A stretch of 64,000 bases of DNA, taken from Microvirga sesbaniae (GTDB lineage: Bacteria; Pseudomonadota; Alphaproteobacteria; Rhizobiales; Beijerinckiaceae). Position 1 is the first letter of the stretch. Every line of letters starts with the position of its first letter. Position numbers and translations under genes: made by a program. Below are positions 1 through 8,165 of the stretch, piece by piece. The stretch covers positions 1-64,000 of the forward strand of contig NZ_JAMXFJ010000019.1 in the NCBI RefSeq assembly GCF_025460805.1. The letters run 5' to 3'. Under the pieces are notes generated by a model that did no database searches, had not been told where the DNA came from, and saw only the letters and a program-made list of their open reading frames with translations.

Positions 1-263
1 TTCACGCCGAAGCGGCGCTCGTAATAGCCCGCCTGGGCCCGGCGGAGGCCGCCGATGCCCTTCGACGCCGAGTAGCGGTCGGTGCGCGGCTTGCCCACGG
101 TCTCGACGAGCTTGTCGATCACGTGCTGGGGAGCCTGAAGGTCCGGATTGCCCATCCCGAGGTCGATGATGTCCGCCCCGTTGGCGCGGGCCGCGGCCTT
201 GATGCGGTTGACCTGCTCGAACACATAAGGAGGGAGGCGCTTAATCCGGTAGAAATCAGGCAT
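1..263 (-). CDS. Class I/II aminotransferase, N-terminal part (runs off window start)
   Basis: The leftward frame begins with ATG at 263 and continues past base 1, giving about 87 residues. The N-terminus (FYRIKRLPPYVFEQV, then IIDLGMGNPDLQAP) is typical of fold-type I PLP aminotransferases of the LL-diaminopimelate / AlaC aspartate-alanine group, where GNPD is part of the substrate-binding strand. The catalytic lysine and PLP-binding residues lie outside the window, so the exact substrate cannot be told. The next gene upstream, a lipoprotein in the same direction, ends 43 bases away, so the two could be cotranscribed. Confidence 0.85.
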   Translation of the reverse strand, partial: MPDFYRIKRLPPYVFEQVNRIKAAARANGADIIDLGMGNPDLQAPQHVIDKLVETVGKPRTDRYSASKGIGGLRRAQAGYYERRFGV

Positions 264-306
264 GGGTCTCGTCCTCGGGCGGAATCACGGGGTTCCGGTA
301 TAGGTT

Positions 307-732
307 CTAAGGCGTTCTCTTGGAATTCGTCTTCTGGCGCGCCGGCTGCGACGTGTTGGCCGGAAGCCTGACGGGCTCAGGGGGCGGCGTCTTGCCGAGC
401 TCGGCCGCCGCTGCGCCGGCCGCCTCGTTCTGCGCCCGGATGGCATCGAGCTCCGCCTCGGCGGCCTTGACCTGATCGGCCGTGCGCGCAGCCGTCGGGC
501 GCGCCGGGGCGGGCGTTCCGATCGGCATGTATTCCAGATTGGCGGGCCTCGAACGGGCCACGAAATCCGGGGTCGCGGCCGTCTGCGGGCCCGCTCCCAC
601 GGCCGTCGCCACGTCCCGGACGGGATTGAAGCTGCCGTTGCAGCCGGCGAGACCGGCGGCAAGGGCCCCGGCGGCAAGGGCCGCGGCGGCAAAAGCCGGG
701 ATGCGGCGGATCAGAAAGGGCTTCGTACGCAT
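307..732 (-). CDS. Putative lipoprotein of unknown function
   Basis: 141 residues starting at ATG 732 (MRTKPFLIRR). A basic n-region is followed by an Ala/Gly/Leu-rich hydrophobic stretch ending in LAGC, a convincing lipobox, so the mature protein should be lipidated at that cysteine and held on the periplasmic side of a membrane. The rest is low-complexity Ala/Pro with a short predicted helix (DQVKAAEAELDAIRAQNEAA) that could form a coiled coil. I recognise no enzymatic domain. An in-frame ATG at 753 would add seven residues before the signal and is less likely. Confidence 0.7.
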   Translation of the reverse strand: MRTKPFLIRRIPAFAAAALAAGALAAGLAGCNGSFNPVRDVATAVGAGPQTAATPDFVARSRPANLEYMPIGTPAPARPTAARTADQVKAAEAELDAIRAQNEAAGAAAAELGKTPPPEPVRLPANTSQPARQKTNSKRTP

Positions 733-781
733 TGTGATACCTAAGATCTGCAAATGGCTCTGGCATATCCGACGAGCCGAA

Positions 782-900
782 CGCTAGCGCATCGTGCGGT
801 AAAAGTGGCCCCGGTTTTCCGGTCCCACGATGCGCCGCTCGGAGGCGTGAGCATCGGATCCATCCCAAAAGTGGAATCCACTTTTGGGTCCGATGCTCTA
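782..900. repeat. Dispersed palindromic repeat, family A, copy 1
   Basis: Two palindromes in tandem lie directly upstream of phaC. The first (785-832) is built on GCATCGTGCGG and its complement around AAAAGTGG. The second (849-900) is built on GAGCATCGGA and TCCGATGCTC around a CAAAAGTGG / CCACTTTTG hairpin. The same building blocks recur at about 20.69, 20.90, 21.45 and 24.19 kb. They look like REP/MITE-type elements rather than promoter parts. The last copy ends about 55 bases before the phaC start, so it may sit in the phaC leader. Confidence 0.75.
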
Positions 901-956
901 AGATGTCGGAAATGCAGCCTGGGAGCAACGCTGCTGCGATAGAGGGAGATCGCCTT

Positions 957-2762
957 ATGGACAAGCCATACGGTGAGGAGAAGACCCAAGGCCAGATGCC
1001 GGACTTCGAGGCCCTCTCCCACAACATGGCCCGCTTCATCGAGGGAGCCGGCAAGGCCGCGGCCGCCTACCTCAAGCCCGTTCAGGACGGTCAGGCCGCG
1101 CCGGAGCTGTCGAGCGACGCTTCGGAGGCCATCAAGTCCCTCAGCCGCGTGGCCGAAGCCTGGATGAGCGATCCGCAAAGGAGCTTCGAGGCTCAGTCCC
1201 GTCTCGGGACGCAGTTCATGTCGCTCTGGGCCTCGACCCTGAAGCGGGCCCAGGGTGAGCCCGTGGACCCGGTGGCGGAGCCCGAGCCCAAGGACAACCG
1301 CTTCAAGGACCCGGAATGGTCCGAGAATCCGATCTTCGATTTTCTGAAACAGGCCTATCTCATCTCGTCCCGCTGGGCCGAAGACCTCGTGGAGGACGCG
1401 GAGGGCCTGGACGAGCGCACCCGCCACAAGGCCCAGTTCTATCTCAAGCAGCTCTCCAGCGCTCTCTCCCCGTCGAACTTTCTCCTGACCAATCCGGAGC
1501 TCATCCGGGAGACCCTGCGCGAGAACGGCGCCAACCTCGTGCGCGGCATGAGCATGCTGGCGGAGGACATCGAGGCGGGCGGCGGCGAGCTGAAGATCCG
1601 CCAGTCGGACACGAGCAAGTTCAAGGTCGGGGTGAACATCGCCACCACGCCCGGCAAGGTGATCTTCCGCAACGACCTGATCGAGCTGATCCAATATGCC
1701 CCGGCCACGGAGAAAGTGCTCAAGCGGCCCCTGCTGATCGTCCCGCCCTGGATCAACAAGTTCTACATCCTCGACCTCAACCCCGAGAAGAGCTTCGTCC
1801 GCTGGGCGGTCGCGCAGGGCCTGACCGTGTTCTGCATCTCCTGGGTCAATCCGGCCGAGCAGCACGCGGAGAAGGGTTTCGAGCACTACATGGTCGACGG
1901 CATCTTCGCCGCGCTCGACGCCGTCGAGCAGGCAACCGGCGAGAAGAAGGTGACGGCCATCGGCTACTGCGTCGGCGGAACGCTGCTCGCCACCACCCTG
2001 GCCTACATGGCGGCCAAGCGCGACAAGCGGATCGACAGCGCCACGTTCTTCACCGCGCAGGTGGATTTCACCCATGCGGGCGACCTGAAGGTCTTCGCCG
2101 GCGAGGATGAGGTGCGCAGCCTCGAGGCCACCATGAAGAAGCGCGGCTACCTCGAGGGCTCGCGGATGGCGAACGCCTTCAACATGCTGCGGCCCAACGA
2201 TCTGATCTGGCCCTACGTGGTCAACGTCTACATGAAGGGCCAGTCGCCCTTCCCGTTCGACCTGCTGTACTGGAACGCCGATTCCACCCGCATGCCGGCG
2301 GCCAATCACGCCTTCTATCTGCGCAACTGCTATCTCGAGAACAGGCTCGCCAAGGGCGAGATGGAGCTTGCCGGCGTGAAGCTGGATTTGAAGAAGGTGA
2401 AGGTGCCGATCTTCAACCTCGCCACCAAGGAAGACCACATCGCCCCGGCCCGGTCCGTGTTCGCAGGCTCGAAGGCGTTCGGCGGGCCGGTCGACTACGT
2501 GCTCGCCGGCTCCGGCCATATCGCCGGCGTGGTCAATTCGCCGAGCAAGGCGAAATACCAGTTCTGGACTGGCGGCCCCGTGGAGGGCGAACTGGAGGAC
2601 TGGCTGAAGCAGGCCAAGGAAACCACCGGCACCTGGTGGCCCTACTGGTTCGACTGGATCAAGGCGCAGGCGCCCCGGATGGTGTCCGCCCGCGAGCCTG
2701 GCGGCGGCAAGCTCGAGCCGCTCTGCGACGCGCCGGGAACCTACGTCCTGGAGAAATCCTGA
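957..2762 (+). CDS. phaC: Class I poly(3-hydroxyalkanoate) synthase
   Basis: 602 residues. It polymerises (R)-3-hydroxyacyl-CoA into polyhydroxyalkanoate granules. The lipase-like box GYCVGG carries the nucleophile Cys338. The other triad members are Asp493 (in KEDHIAP) and His521 (in GSGHIAGV). An N-terminal PhaC domain precedes the alpha/beta-hydrolase core, and the length matches class I enzymes that work without PhaE. I chose ATG 957 because AGAGGGAGA lies 7-15 bases upstream; the ATG at 903 has no comparable site and overlaps the palindromic repeat. No phaA, phaB or phasin gene is adjacent, so this is a stand-alone synthase locus. Confidence 0.95.
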   Translation: MDKPYGEEKTQGQMPDFEALSHNMARFIEGAGKAAAAYLKPVQDGQAAPELSSDASEAIKSLSRVAEAWMSDPQRSFEAQSRLGTQFMSLWASTLKRAQGEPVDPVAEPEPKDNRFKDPEWSENPIFDFLKQAYLISSRWAEDLVEDAEGLDERTRHKAQFYLKQLSSALSPSNFLLTNPELIRETLRENGANLVRGMSMLAEDIEAGGGELKIRQSDTSKFKVGVNIATTPGKVIFRNDLIELIQYAPATEKVLKRPLLIVPPWINKFYILDLNPEKSFVRWAVAQGLTVFCISWVNPAEQHAEKGFEHYMVDGIFAALDAVEQATGEKKVTAIGYCVGGTLLATTLAYMAAKRDKRIDSATFFTAQVDFTHAGDLKVFAGEDEVRSLEATMKKRGYLEGSRMANAFNMLRPNDLIWPYVVNVYMKGQSPFPFDLLYWNADSTRMPAANHAFYLRNCYLENRLAKGEMELAGVKLDLKKVKVPIFNLATKEDHIAPARSVFAGSKAFGGPVDYVLAGSGHIAGVVNSPSKAKYQFWTGGPVEGELEDWLKQAKETTGTWWPYWFDWIKAQAPRMVSAREPGGGKLEPLCDAPGTYVLEKS

Positions 2763-2813
2763 ATCGCGTCTGAGGAACGCGCTCGGTCGCTGGCCCTGAT
2801 AATCTCCCAGGTT

Positions 2814-2910
2814 ATGGCCGGGCTCGTCCCGGCCATCCCGGTCCTGTGAGACTCGGCGTTTCGAAAAATCGGGATCACCGGCACGAGGCCGGTGATGACG
2901 TCGAGGGAGC
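2814..2910. repeat. Dispersed double-hairpin repeat, family B, copy 1
   Basis: Two hairpins about 35 bases apart: ATGGCCGGG..CCCGGCCAT, then GATCACCGG..CCGGTGATGAC. The same two-hairpin layout recurs at 5592, 5715, 10590 and, in degenerate form, 10795 and 12314. Here it fills the space between the convergent phaC and fadL-like genes. The GC-rich stems could slow RNases or polymerase. No coding frame is convincing here. Confidence 0.7.
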
Positions 2911-2930
2911 GAGCTCAACCCCAAACAGGA

Positions 2931-2954
2931 AAGGCCGGCATCTCTGCCGGCCTT
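2931..2954 (-). terminator. Intrinsic terminator of the FadL-like gene
   Basis: A 10-bp perfect stem (AAGGCCGGCA / TGCCGGCCTT) with a 4-base loop starts 22 bases beyond the stop of the leftward porin gene. On the leftward transcript it is followed by TCCTGTTT, a moderate U-rich tail. Confidence 0.7.
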
Positions 2955-2976
2955 CGGGTCGTCGCTTTGCGAGCGC

Positions 2977-4308
2977 TCAGTACTTGCGGACGAGCGGGAC
3001 CGCCGGGATGGCGACCTTCGGGTCGTCCCAGCGGTAGCGAACCGCCGCCGACACGATGTCCACGTCCGAATCCACATCGGCCACGTAGGGAAGCCCGGCG
3101 TAGTCCTGATGTCCGGGAAGGATCCGGATATCCGTCTCCTTGGCGAAGATGTGGGTGTAGGCCAGGTCGAAGGACAGCCGGTCGTTCCACTGGTAGCTGG
3201 CGCCGAGCGACGCCCAGATGCGGTCGTTGTCGGGCAGGCGCGTCGAACGGATCTCCGTGTCGATCGGCGATTGCTCGTAGGCGAGACCGGCGCGCAGGGT
3301 CCACTGCTCGTTCAGCCGGTAATCCGCGCCGAGGGAGTAGAAGAACCCGTCCTCGTAGTTGAGCGGGATGTCGGTGACGGCGACGCCGCCGGGGCCGATC
3401 ACGAGAGGCGTCTTGAGGACGCTCCAGTTGGTCCACTCGAAGCCGGCATGAACCGTGATGTTCGGCGTGATCACCTGCGAGAGGCCGATGGTGAGCTGAT
3501 CCGGCGTCTTGAGCTTCGCGGTGATCGGAATTTGCGCGAAGGGCCCGATGGAGCCGAACGGCGCCGACAGGTCGCCCTCGAGCTCATGCTCGACCTGCGA
3601 CCGGTAGCCGACGCCGATCGTGGTTCCGGCGAACGGAGTGATCGTCACGCCGGCCGTGAAGCCGAAGCCCACGTCGTCGCCGTCGAGGATCGCGCTCGGC
3701 GCGCCGGGCAGCACCGCCGAGGTGGCCGGACCGCCCGGGAAGGGCACCGCCCGCTTGAGGCGGATGTCGAAATACTGCAGGGACGGACCCACGGCGACCG
3801 ACAGCCAGTCGTTCACCTTCACGCCGAGCACCGGGTTGACGTTCACGGAGAAGATCCGCGACGAGCGCGAATAGAGCTGGCCGGACCAGTTCTGGCGCGG
3901 GTCGGTGACGAGGCCGTACGGCGTCGTGCTGGAGACGCCGAGCCAGAGCGTGTCGTTGATCTGGTAGGAGCTGTATCCCGCCGGAACGACCGCGTCCTCG
4001 CCGATGTCGCCTGAACCGCCGAACACGAAGGTCGGCACGGACGGCAGTGGGTTGATGTCGACCCGGGGAATGATCACCGAAGCGTGCCATTCGCTCTGCC
4101 AGCCCGGCGCCATGGTGATGACGGCCGGGTTCCAGAACATGGAGGACAGGTAGCCCGAACCCGAGGCCGCGCCGGCGAAGGAATATCCCTGCGCGGTGGC
4201 GCTCTGCTCGCGGAGCGCGAAGGCTCCGGCCTGAGCACCGCCCTGAGCGGCGATGAGGGCTGCGAGGGACACCGCAGCCAGTGACAACGAACGAGAGAGA
4301 CGACCCAT
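2977..4308 (-). CDS. OmpP1/FadL/TodX-family outer membrane protein
   Basis: 443 residues. A Sec signal peptide (MGRLSRSLSLAAVSLAALIAA..QAGA) is followed by AFALREQSATAQGYSFAGAA, the hatch-domain signature of FadL-type channels, which pass long-chain fatty acids or other hydrophobic compounds across the outer membrane. The rest alternates short beta-strand patterns as expected of a 14-stranded barrel and ends in KY, so the usual aromatic barrel signature is only partly present. ATG 4308 is supported by AGGAAAA just upstream; the longer frame to 4371 adds a non-signal extension. Sitting next to phaC, it could supply fatty acids for PHA synthesis, which is inference only. Confidence 0.9.
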   Translation of the reverse strand: MGRLSRSLSLAAVSLAALIAAQGGAQAGAFALREQSATAQGYSFAGAASGSGYLSSMFWNPAVITMAPGWQSEWHASVIIPRVDINPLPSVPTFVFGGSGDIGEDAVVPAGYSSYQINDTLWLGVSSTTPYGLVTDPRQNWSGQLYSRSSRIFSVNVNPVLGVKVNDWLSVAVGPSLQYFDIRLKRAVPFPGGPATSAVLPGAPSAILDGDDVGFGFTAGVTITPFAGTTIGVGYRSQVEHELEGDLSAPFGSIGPFAQIPITAKLKTPDQLTIGLSQVITPNITVHAGFEWTNWSVLKTPLVIGPGGVAVTDIPLNYEDGFFYSLGADYRLNEQWTLRAGLAYEQSPIDTEIRSTRLPDNDRIWASLGASYQWNDRLSFDLAYTHIFAKETDIRILPGHQDYAGLPYVADVDSDVDIVSAAVRYRWDDPKVAIPAVPLVRKY

Positions 4309-4691
4309 GGAGTTTTCCTGCCCTTGGTATTCTTGATACGGGAGAATCCCGTCGTGTGGGCAATGTGCCAATGCTTAAATTTGGCCGCAATCTTTTCCTG
4401 AGCTTCCGCCCAGGCCTTAAATTTTCCTAAAAACTGCTGGCGCTTACTTAAATGATCTTCCTTTTGCTTTGTTAATCACAAATACAAGGAAAGTATGCAC
4501 GAATGGTTCACATGTAAACCGATGTATAGTCGGCTGACATCTTGAGCCAGGATACCTCGGACGGATGAGTGGACATCCGGTACTTTGTGGGCCGTCGTGG
4601 CATAACAGCAACATATTTGCGCCCAGAACGTGCATTGTACCGTGGCGCATTCGGGCCGATGATGCCCATGCCGTAACAAGAGGAGCGCTTG
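4309..4691. promoter_or_regulatory. Divergent intergenic region with a 16-bp dyad
   Basis: This 383-bp gap separates the divergent fadL-like and FAH genes and is clearly AT-richer than its surroundings. It should hold both promoters. At 4505-4520 there is a near-perfect dyad, GGTTCACATGTAAACC, with one mismatched pair. It is a plausible operator for the FAH gene, whose start lies 170 bases downstream. No convincing coding frame is present. Confidence 0.45.
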
Positions 4692-5576
4692 ATGAAGCTG
4701 GTGAGATTTGGGGACGCTGGACGGGAGAAGCCGGGGCTGGTCGATTCGAGCGGACAGATCCGAGACCTCTCGGGACTCGTGCCCGATATTACCGGGGCGA
4801 CCCTGTCGTCCGACACCCTGGACCGCATCCGCAACACCGACCCCAGCACCCTGCCGGTCGCCCCGTCGGGCCAGCGCCTGGGGCCCTGTGTCGGCCAGGT
4901 GCGCAACTTCATCGCCATCGGGCTCAACTACGCCGATCACGCGGCCGAGACGGGAGCACCGATTCCCGCGGAGCCGATCGTCTTCAACAAGGCCCCGTCC
5001 TGCATCGTCGGCCCGAATGACGACGTGGTCATCCCGCGGGGATCCCAGAAGACCGACTGGGAGGTGGAGCTCGCCATCGTGATCGGCGCGCGCGCCTCCT
5101 ATATCGGGGCGAACGAGGCCCTGAATTTCGTCGCCGGCTACTGCGTCTGCAACGACGTGTCCGAGCGCGAGTACCAGATCGAGCGCGGCGGCACCTGGAC
5201 CAAGGGCAAGGGCTGCCCGACCTTCGGCCCCCTGGGCCCCTGGCTCGTCACGAAGGACGAGATCGCCGACGTGCAGAACCTCTCCATGTGGCTCGAGGTG
5301 AACGGCGAGCGCGTGCAGAACGGCTCGACCAAGACGATGATCTTCAACGTGGCGCAGATCGTCTCCTACGTATCGCACTTCATGATCCTGGAGCCCGGCG
5401 ACGTGATCACCACCGGGACCCCGCCCGGGGTCGGCATGGGCATGAAGCCGCAGCGTTTCCTGAAGGCGGGCGACGTGGTGAGCCTCGGCATCGAGGGCCT
5501 CGGCGAGCAGCGCCAGCGCTTCGTCGCCTTCGAGGGCAATGCGGTGGACACGAGCAAGAGCTGGAGGGGGCACTAG
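4692..5576 (+). CDS. Fumarylacetoacetate hydrolase (FAH) family protein
   Basis: 294 residues. The C-terminal FAH fold occupies residues about 75-290. The visible motifs are FIAIGLNYADHAAE, then DWEVELAIVIG with the acidic metal ligands, and TGTPPGVGMGMKP, which are common to ureidoglycolate lyase, 2-hydroxyhepta-2,4-diene-1,7-dioate isomerase and acylpyruvate hydrolase. These enzymes act on C-C bonds or isomerise oxo-acids with Mg or Mn. The N-terminal about 65 residues (MKLVRFGDAGREKPGLVD) are typical of the longer subgroup. ATG 4692 follows AGAGGAG at a good distance; the TTG just before it is not needed. The substrate cannot be settled from sequence, and no pathway neighbours are present. 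Confidence 0.88.
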   Translation: MKLVRFGDAGREKPGLVDSSGQIRDLSGLVPDITGATLSSDTLDRIRNTDPSTLPVAPSGQRLGPCVGQVRNFIAIGLNYADHAAETGAPIPAEPIVFNKAPSCIVGPNDDVVIPRGSQKTDWEVELAIVIGARASYIGANEALNFVAGYCVCNDVSEREYQIERGGTWTKGKGCPTFGPLGPWLVTKDEIADVQNLSMWLEVNGERVQNGSTKTMIFNVAQIVSYVSHFMILEPGDVITTGTPPGVGMGMKPQRFLKAGDVVSLGIEGLGEQRQRFVAFEGNAVDTSKSWRGH

Positions 5577-5591
5577 TCGCCCCACCCTGTC

Positions 5592-5687
5592 GTCATGGCC
5601 GGCCCTGTGCCGGCCATCTCGATCGGAAGGGCTCGGCGTTCCAAACGATCGGGATCACCAGGACAAGCCCGGTGATGACAGTGGGAG
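5592..5687. repeat. Dispersed double-hairpin repeat, family B, copy 2
   Basis: TCATGGCCGGC..GCCGGCCAT followed, after a variable spacer, by GGGATCACC..GGTGATGAC. Same architecture as the copy at 2814. It starts 16 bases beyond the FAH stop codon. Confidence 0.7.
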
Positions 5688-5714
5688 GGTGATCGTTCGG
5701 TTCGCGCTCCACCC

Positions 5715-5862
5715 TCCCACGTCATGGCCGGCCAGTCATCACCCTCCTCTCGCCGGCCATCCCGATTAGGTGAAGCGCGGCGCCTCTCAGAAGCGGGATC
5801 ACCGGGACAAGCCCGGTGATGACATGGGAGGATGATGAGAGCCGGTGATGACGTGGGAGGAC
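5715..5862. repeat. Dispersed double-hairpin repeat, family B, copy 3 (extended)
   Basis: A third copy in the same intergenic space as copy 2. The 5' hairpin has an insertion (CAGTCATCACC) between its arms, and the 3' half GCCGGTGATGACGTGGGAGG is partly duplicated. Copies 2 and 3 together fill the 290-bp gap between the convergent FAH and argC genes, where I see no gene. Confidence 0.65.
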
Positions 5863-5866
5863 GATT

Positions 5867-6835
5867 TCAGACCAGTCCCAGCATGAGCTGGATGTTCTGC
5901 ACGGCGGCGCCCGAGGCGCCCTTGCCGAGATTGTCGAGCCGGGCCACCAGGACGGCGTGATTGTAGCCCTCGTGCTGGAAGACGAAGAGTTCCAGCCGGT
6001 CCGTGTCGTTGAGGGCCTCCGGCTCGATCCGCTCGATCTTCTTACCGTCCCGGATGGTCGGCACGACGCTGACGAGGCCGCCGTCCCGATAGTGGTTCAG
6101 GAGCGCCGCCTCGAGATCCGCCGCCTTCGGCTTGCCGGGCAGGAGGTCGAGATGCAGCGGCACGCTCACCAGCATGCCCTGCCGGAAATTGCCCACCGAC
6201 GGGATGAAGATCGGCCTCCGGGCCAGGCCGGTGTACGTCTGCAGCTCGGGGACGTGCTTGTGCTCGAAGCCGAGACCGTAGAGCTCGAAGGCCGGGGCCG
6301 TGCCGGCCTCGTAGGCCTCGATCATCGAGCGCCCGCCCCCGCTGTAGCCGCTCACCGCGTTCACGCTGATCGGGTAATCGGCCGGGATCAGGCCCGCATC
6401 GACCAGCGGCCGGATGAGTGCGATCGCGCCGGTCGGGTAGCAGCCGGGATTGGCCACCCGGTCCGCCCTGGCGATCGCGTCGCGCTGCCCGGCATCGAGC
6501 TCGGCGAAGCCGTAGGCCCAGCCGGGCGCGACCCGGTGCGCCGTGCTGGCGTCGAGGATCCGGGGCTTGCGGCCGCTGAGGCCGTCGACGAGCGCGACCG
6601 TGTCCCGGGCGGCGGCGTCGTGCAGGCAGAGCACCACGAGATCGACCTCGGCCAGGATCTCGCGCTTGGCCGCCGGGTCCTTGCGCCGCTCCGGATCGAT
6701 GCTCCGGATGGCCACGCCGGCAACGTCCTTCAGCCGCTCGCGGATGCCGAGCCCGGTGGTGCCGGCCTCTCCGTCGATGAACACGGTCCGGGTCTGCTGA
6801 TCGAGGCCTGATGATCTGTCGAGCGTCGCGGTCAT
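5867..6835 (-). CDS. argC: N-acetyl-gamma-glutamyl-phosphate reductase, short type
   Basis: 322 residues. It catalyses NADPH-dependent reduction of N-acetylglutamyl-5-phosphate in arginine synthesis. The Rossmann N-terminus (VFIDGEAGTTGLGIRERL) binds NADP. Catalytic Cys132 sits in VANPGCYPTGAI. GYSGGGRSMIEAYE and FEHKHVPEL follow in the catalytic domain. The length and the GEAGTTG motif match the shorter AGPR type 2 typical of alphaproteobacteria. The upstream Shine-Dalgarno is weak, so the start could be a few codons further in. Confidence 0.94.
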   Translation of the reverse strand: MTATLDRSSGLDQQTRTVFIDGEAGTTGLGIRERLKDVAGVAIRSIDPERRKDPAAKREILAEVDLVVLCLHDAAARDTVALVDGLSGRKPRILDASTAHRVAPGWAYGFAELDAGQRDAIARADRVANPGCYPTGAIALIRPLVDAGLIPADYPISVNAVSGYSGGGRSMIEAYEAGTAPAFELYGLGFEHKHVPELQTYTGLARRPIFIPSVGNFRQGMLVSVPLHLDLLPGKPKAADLEAALLNHYRDGGLVSVVPTIRDGKKIERIEPEALNDTDRLELFVFQHEGYNHAVLVARLDNLGKGASGAAVQNIQLMLGLV

Positions 6836-6905
6836 GGTCGATCCAATCTGTCGTCGATGCTGGGAGATAGGGCGGGACGCTTCAGCCCCGCAAGATGTCG
6901 GAAAA

Positions 6906-6931
6906 ACAAAAGCCGCGCAGAGGGCGCGGCT
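6906..6931. terminator. GC-rich hairpin between argC and a small basic protein gene
   Basis: AGCCGCGC..GCGCGGCT with a short loop, preceded by AAAACAAA. Read leftwards it would give a stem followed by a U-rich tail, so it resembles an intrinsic terminator or leader attenuator on the argC strand, about 70 bases before the argC start. The rest of the 287-bp gap shows no supported gene. Confidence 0.35.
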
Positions 6932-7122
6932 GGCAGACGAGCGGACGAAGAGCCCTCATCGCAGGCGCGCAGGCGCGGCGGAGAAGCAACGTCGGATGTC
7001 CGAAAAAATCGTCATGCCGGATCTATGGCGCCCGACGGCCATGCTTGTCAAGAAACGAACAGCGGAACCCTCCCGCGATCCCGCGGTTCCCCTGGGAATC
7101 CGGATCACGACGGGCGGTTCTC

Positions 7123-7629
7123 ATGGCAGGCACGGCGAAGAAGACCAATCCCAGGCTCTGGGAGACGGTGAAGGCGAAGGTTACCAGGGGCGCCAAGGGC
7201 GGAAAGCCGGGCCAATGGTCGGCCCGCAAGGCCCAGATGGCGGTGGCCGAGTACAAGAATGAAGGCGGCGGCTACGAGGGCCGCAAGTCCGCCGACAATC
7301 ACCTCCAGCAATGGCAGGACGAGGATTGGGGCACGAAGTCGGGCAAGACGAGCGGCGAGACCGGCGAACGCTACCTTCCGGCCAAGAGCCGCAAGGCGCT
7401 GAGCGACAGCGAATACCAGCGCTCCAGCGACAAGAAGCGCGCCGATACCCGCAAGGGCAAGCAGTTCTCGAAGCAGCCGCGCGACGTGGCCCGGAAGGCC
7501 GCGGCCGCGCGCACGAGCACCGGCAAAGCCGCGACAACCAAGGCGCAGCTCATGGAGAGGGCGCGCAAGCGCGACATCCCGGGCCGCTCGCGCATGAGCA
7601 AGGCGGAGCTGGAGCGCGCCCTCGCCTGA
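7123..7629 (+). CDS. Small very basic protein with a C-terminal Rho-N/SAP-like segment
   Basis: 168 residues, very rich in Lys, Arg, Ser and Gly. The N-terminal part (NPRLWETVKAKVTRG, GQWSARKAQMAVAEYKNEGGGY) and the middle GERYLPAKSRKALSDSEYQRSS resemble the DUF5872 family. The C-terminus (KAQLMERARKRDIPGRSRMSKAELERAL) has the helix-extension-helix pattern of SAP/Rho-N modules that bind nucleic acid. I infer a nucleoid- or stress-associated DNA-binding role. ATG 7123 matches the family start (MAGTAKKTNP); upstream in-frame codons to 6895 look non-coding. It converges on rpsI with a shared terminator. Confidence 0.8.
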   Translation: MAGTAKKTNPRLWETVKAKVTRGAKGGKPGQWSARKAQMAVAEYKNEGGGYEGRKSADNHLQQWQDEDWGTKSGKTSGETGERYLPAKSRKALSDSEYQRSSDKKRADTRKGKQFSKQPRDVARKAAAARTSTGKAATTKAQLMERARKRDIPGRSRMSKAELERALA

Positions 7630-7634
7630 ACGCA

Positions 7635-7660
7635 GAAAGGGCGGCCCAAGAGCCGCCCAT
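7635..7660. terminator. Bidirectional terminator between convergent genes
   Basis: A stem of GGGCGGC / GCCGCCC with a 6-base loop, an A-run on the left side and AU-rich sequence on the right. It lies between the stop of the basic-protein gene (7629) and the stop of rpsI (7685), so it can serve both. Confidence 0.65.
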
Positions 7661-7684
7661 TCCAAACCATATGGCCGATAAGCC

Positions 7685-8161
7685 TTAGCGCTTCGAGAAC
7701 TGGAAGCTGCGGCGGGCCTTCTTCTTGCCGTACTTCTTGCGCTCGACGACGCGCGGGTCGCGGGTCAGGAAGCCTTCCTTCTTGAGCGGGCCGCGAAGCT
7801 CCGGCTCGTAGTAGGTCAGCGCCTTGGCGAGGCCGTGGCGGACCGCGCCGGCCTGGCCGGAGAGACCACCGCCGTCAACGTTGACGGTGATGTCGTACTG
7901 GCCTTCGCGCTGGGCGATCTGAAGCGGCTGGGCGAGGATCATGCGCAGCACGGGACGGGCGAAGTAGACCTCGGCCGAACGGCCGTTGATCACGATCTTG
8001 CCGGAGCCGGGCTTGATCCACACGCGGGCAACCGCGTCCTTGCGCTTGCCGGTGGCATAGGCGCGGCCGAGGGAGTCGAGCTTCTGGACGTGCTTCGGAG
8101 CTTCCGGAGCGGCAGCCTGGGCGTTCTGGCCCAGATCGGCGAGAGACTGAAGGGTCGCCAT
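7685..8161 (-). CDS. rpsI: 30S ribosomal protein S9
   Basis: 158 residues. S9 binds the head of the small subunit, and its C-terminal tail reaches the P-site tRNA. The core begins at about residue 33 (GRAYATGKRKDAVARVWIKPG). It continues with the signature GGGLSGQAGAVRHGLAKAL and ends in the family-defining KKARRSFQFSKR. A 30-residue N-terminal extension rich in Ala/Pro/Gln is common in alphaproteobacteria. It starts 4 bases after the rplM stop, the conserved rplM-rpsI operon. Confidence 0.98.
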   Translation of the reverse strand: MATLQSLADLGQNAQAAAPEAPKHVQKLDSLGRAYATGKRKDAVARVWIKPGSGKIVINGRSAEVYFARPVLRMILAQPLQIAQREGQYDITVNVDGGGLSGQAGAVRHGLAKALTYYEPELRGPLKKEGFLTRDPRVVERKKYGKKKARRSFQFSKR

Positions 8162-8165
8162 GGGT

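Noticed and set aside
741..3077. 778-codon leftward frame over phaC
   Set aside because: Antisense shadow; phaC has the full Cys-Asp-His triad and a good start.
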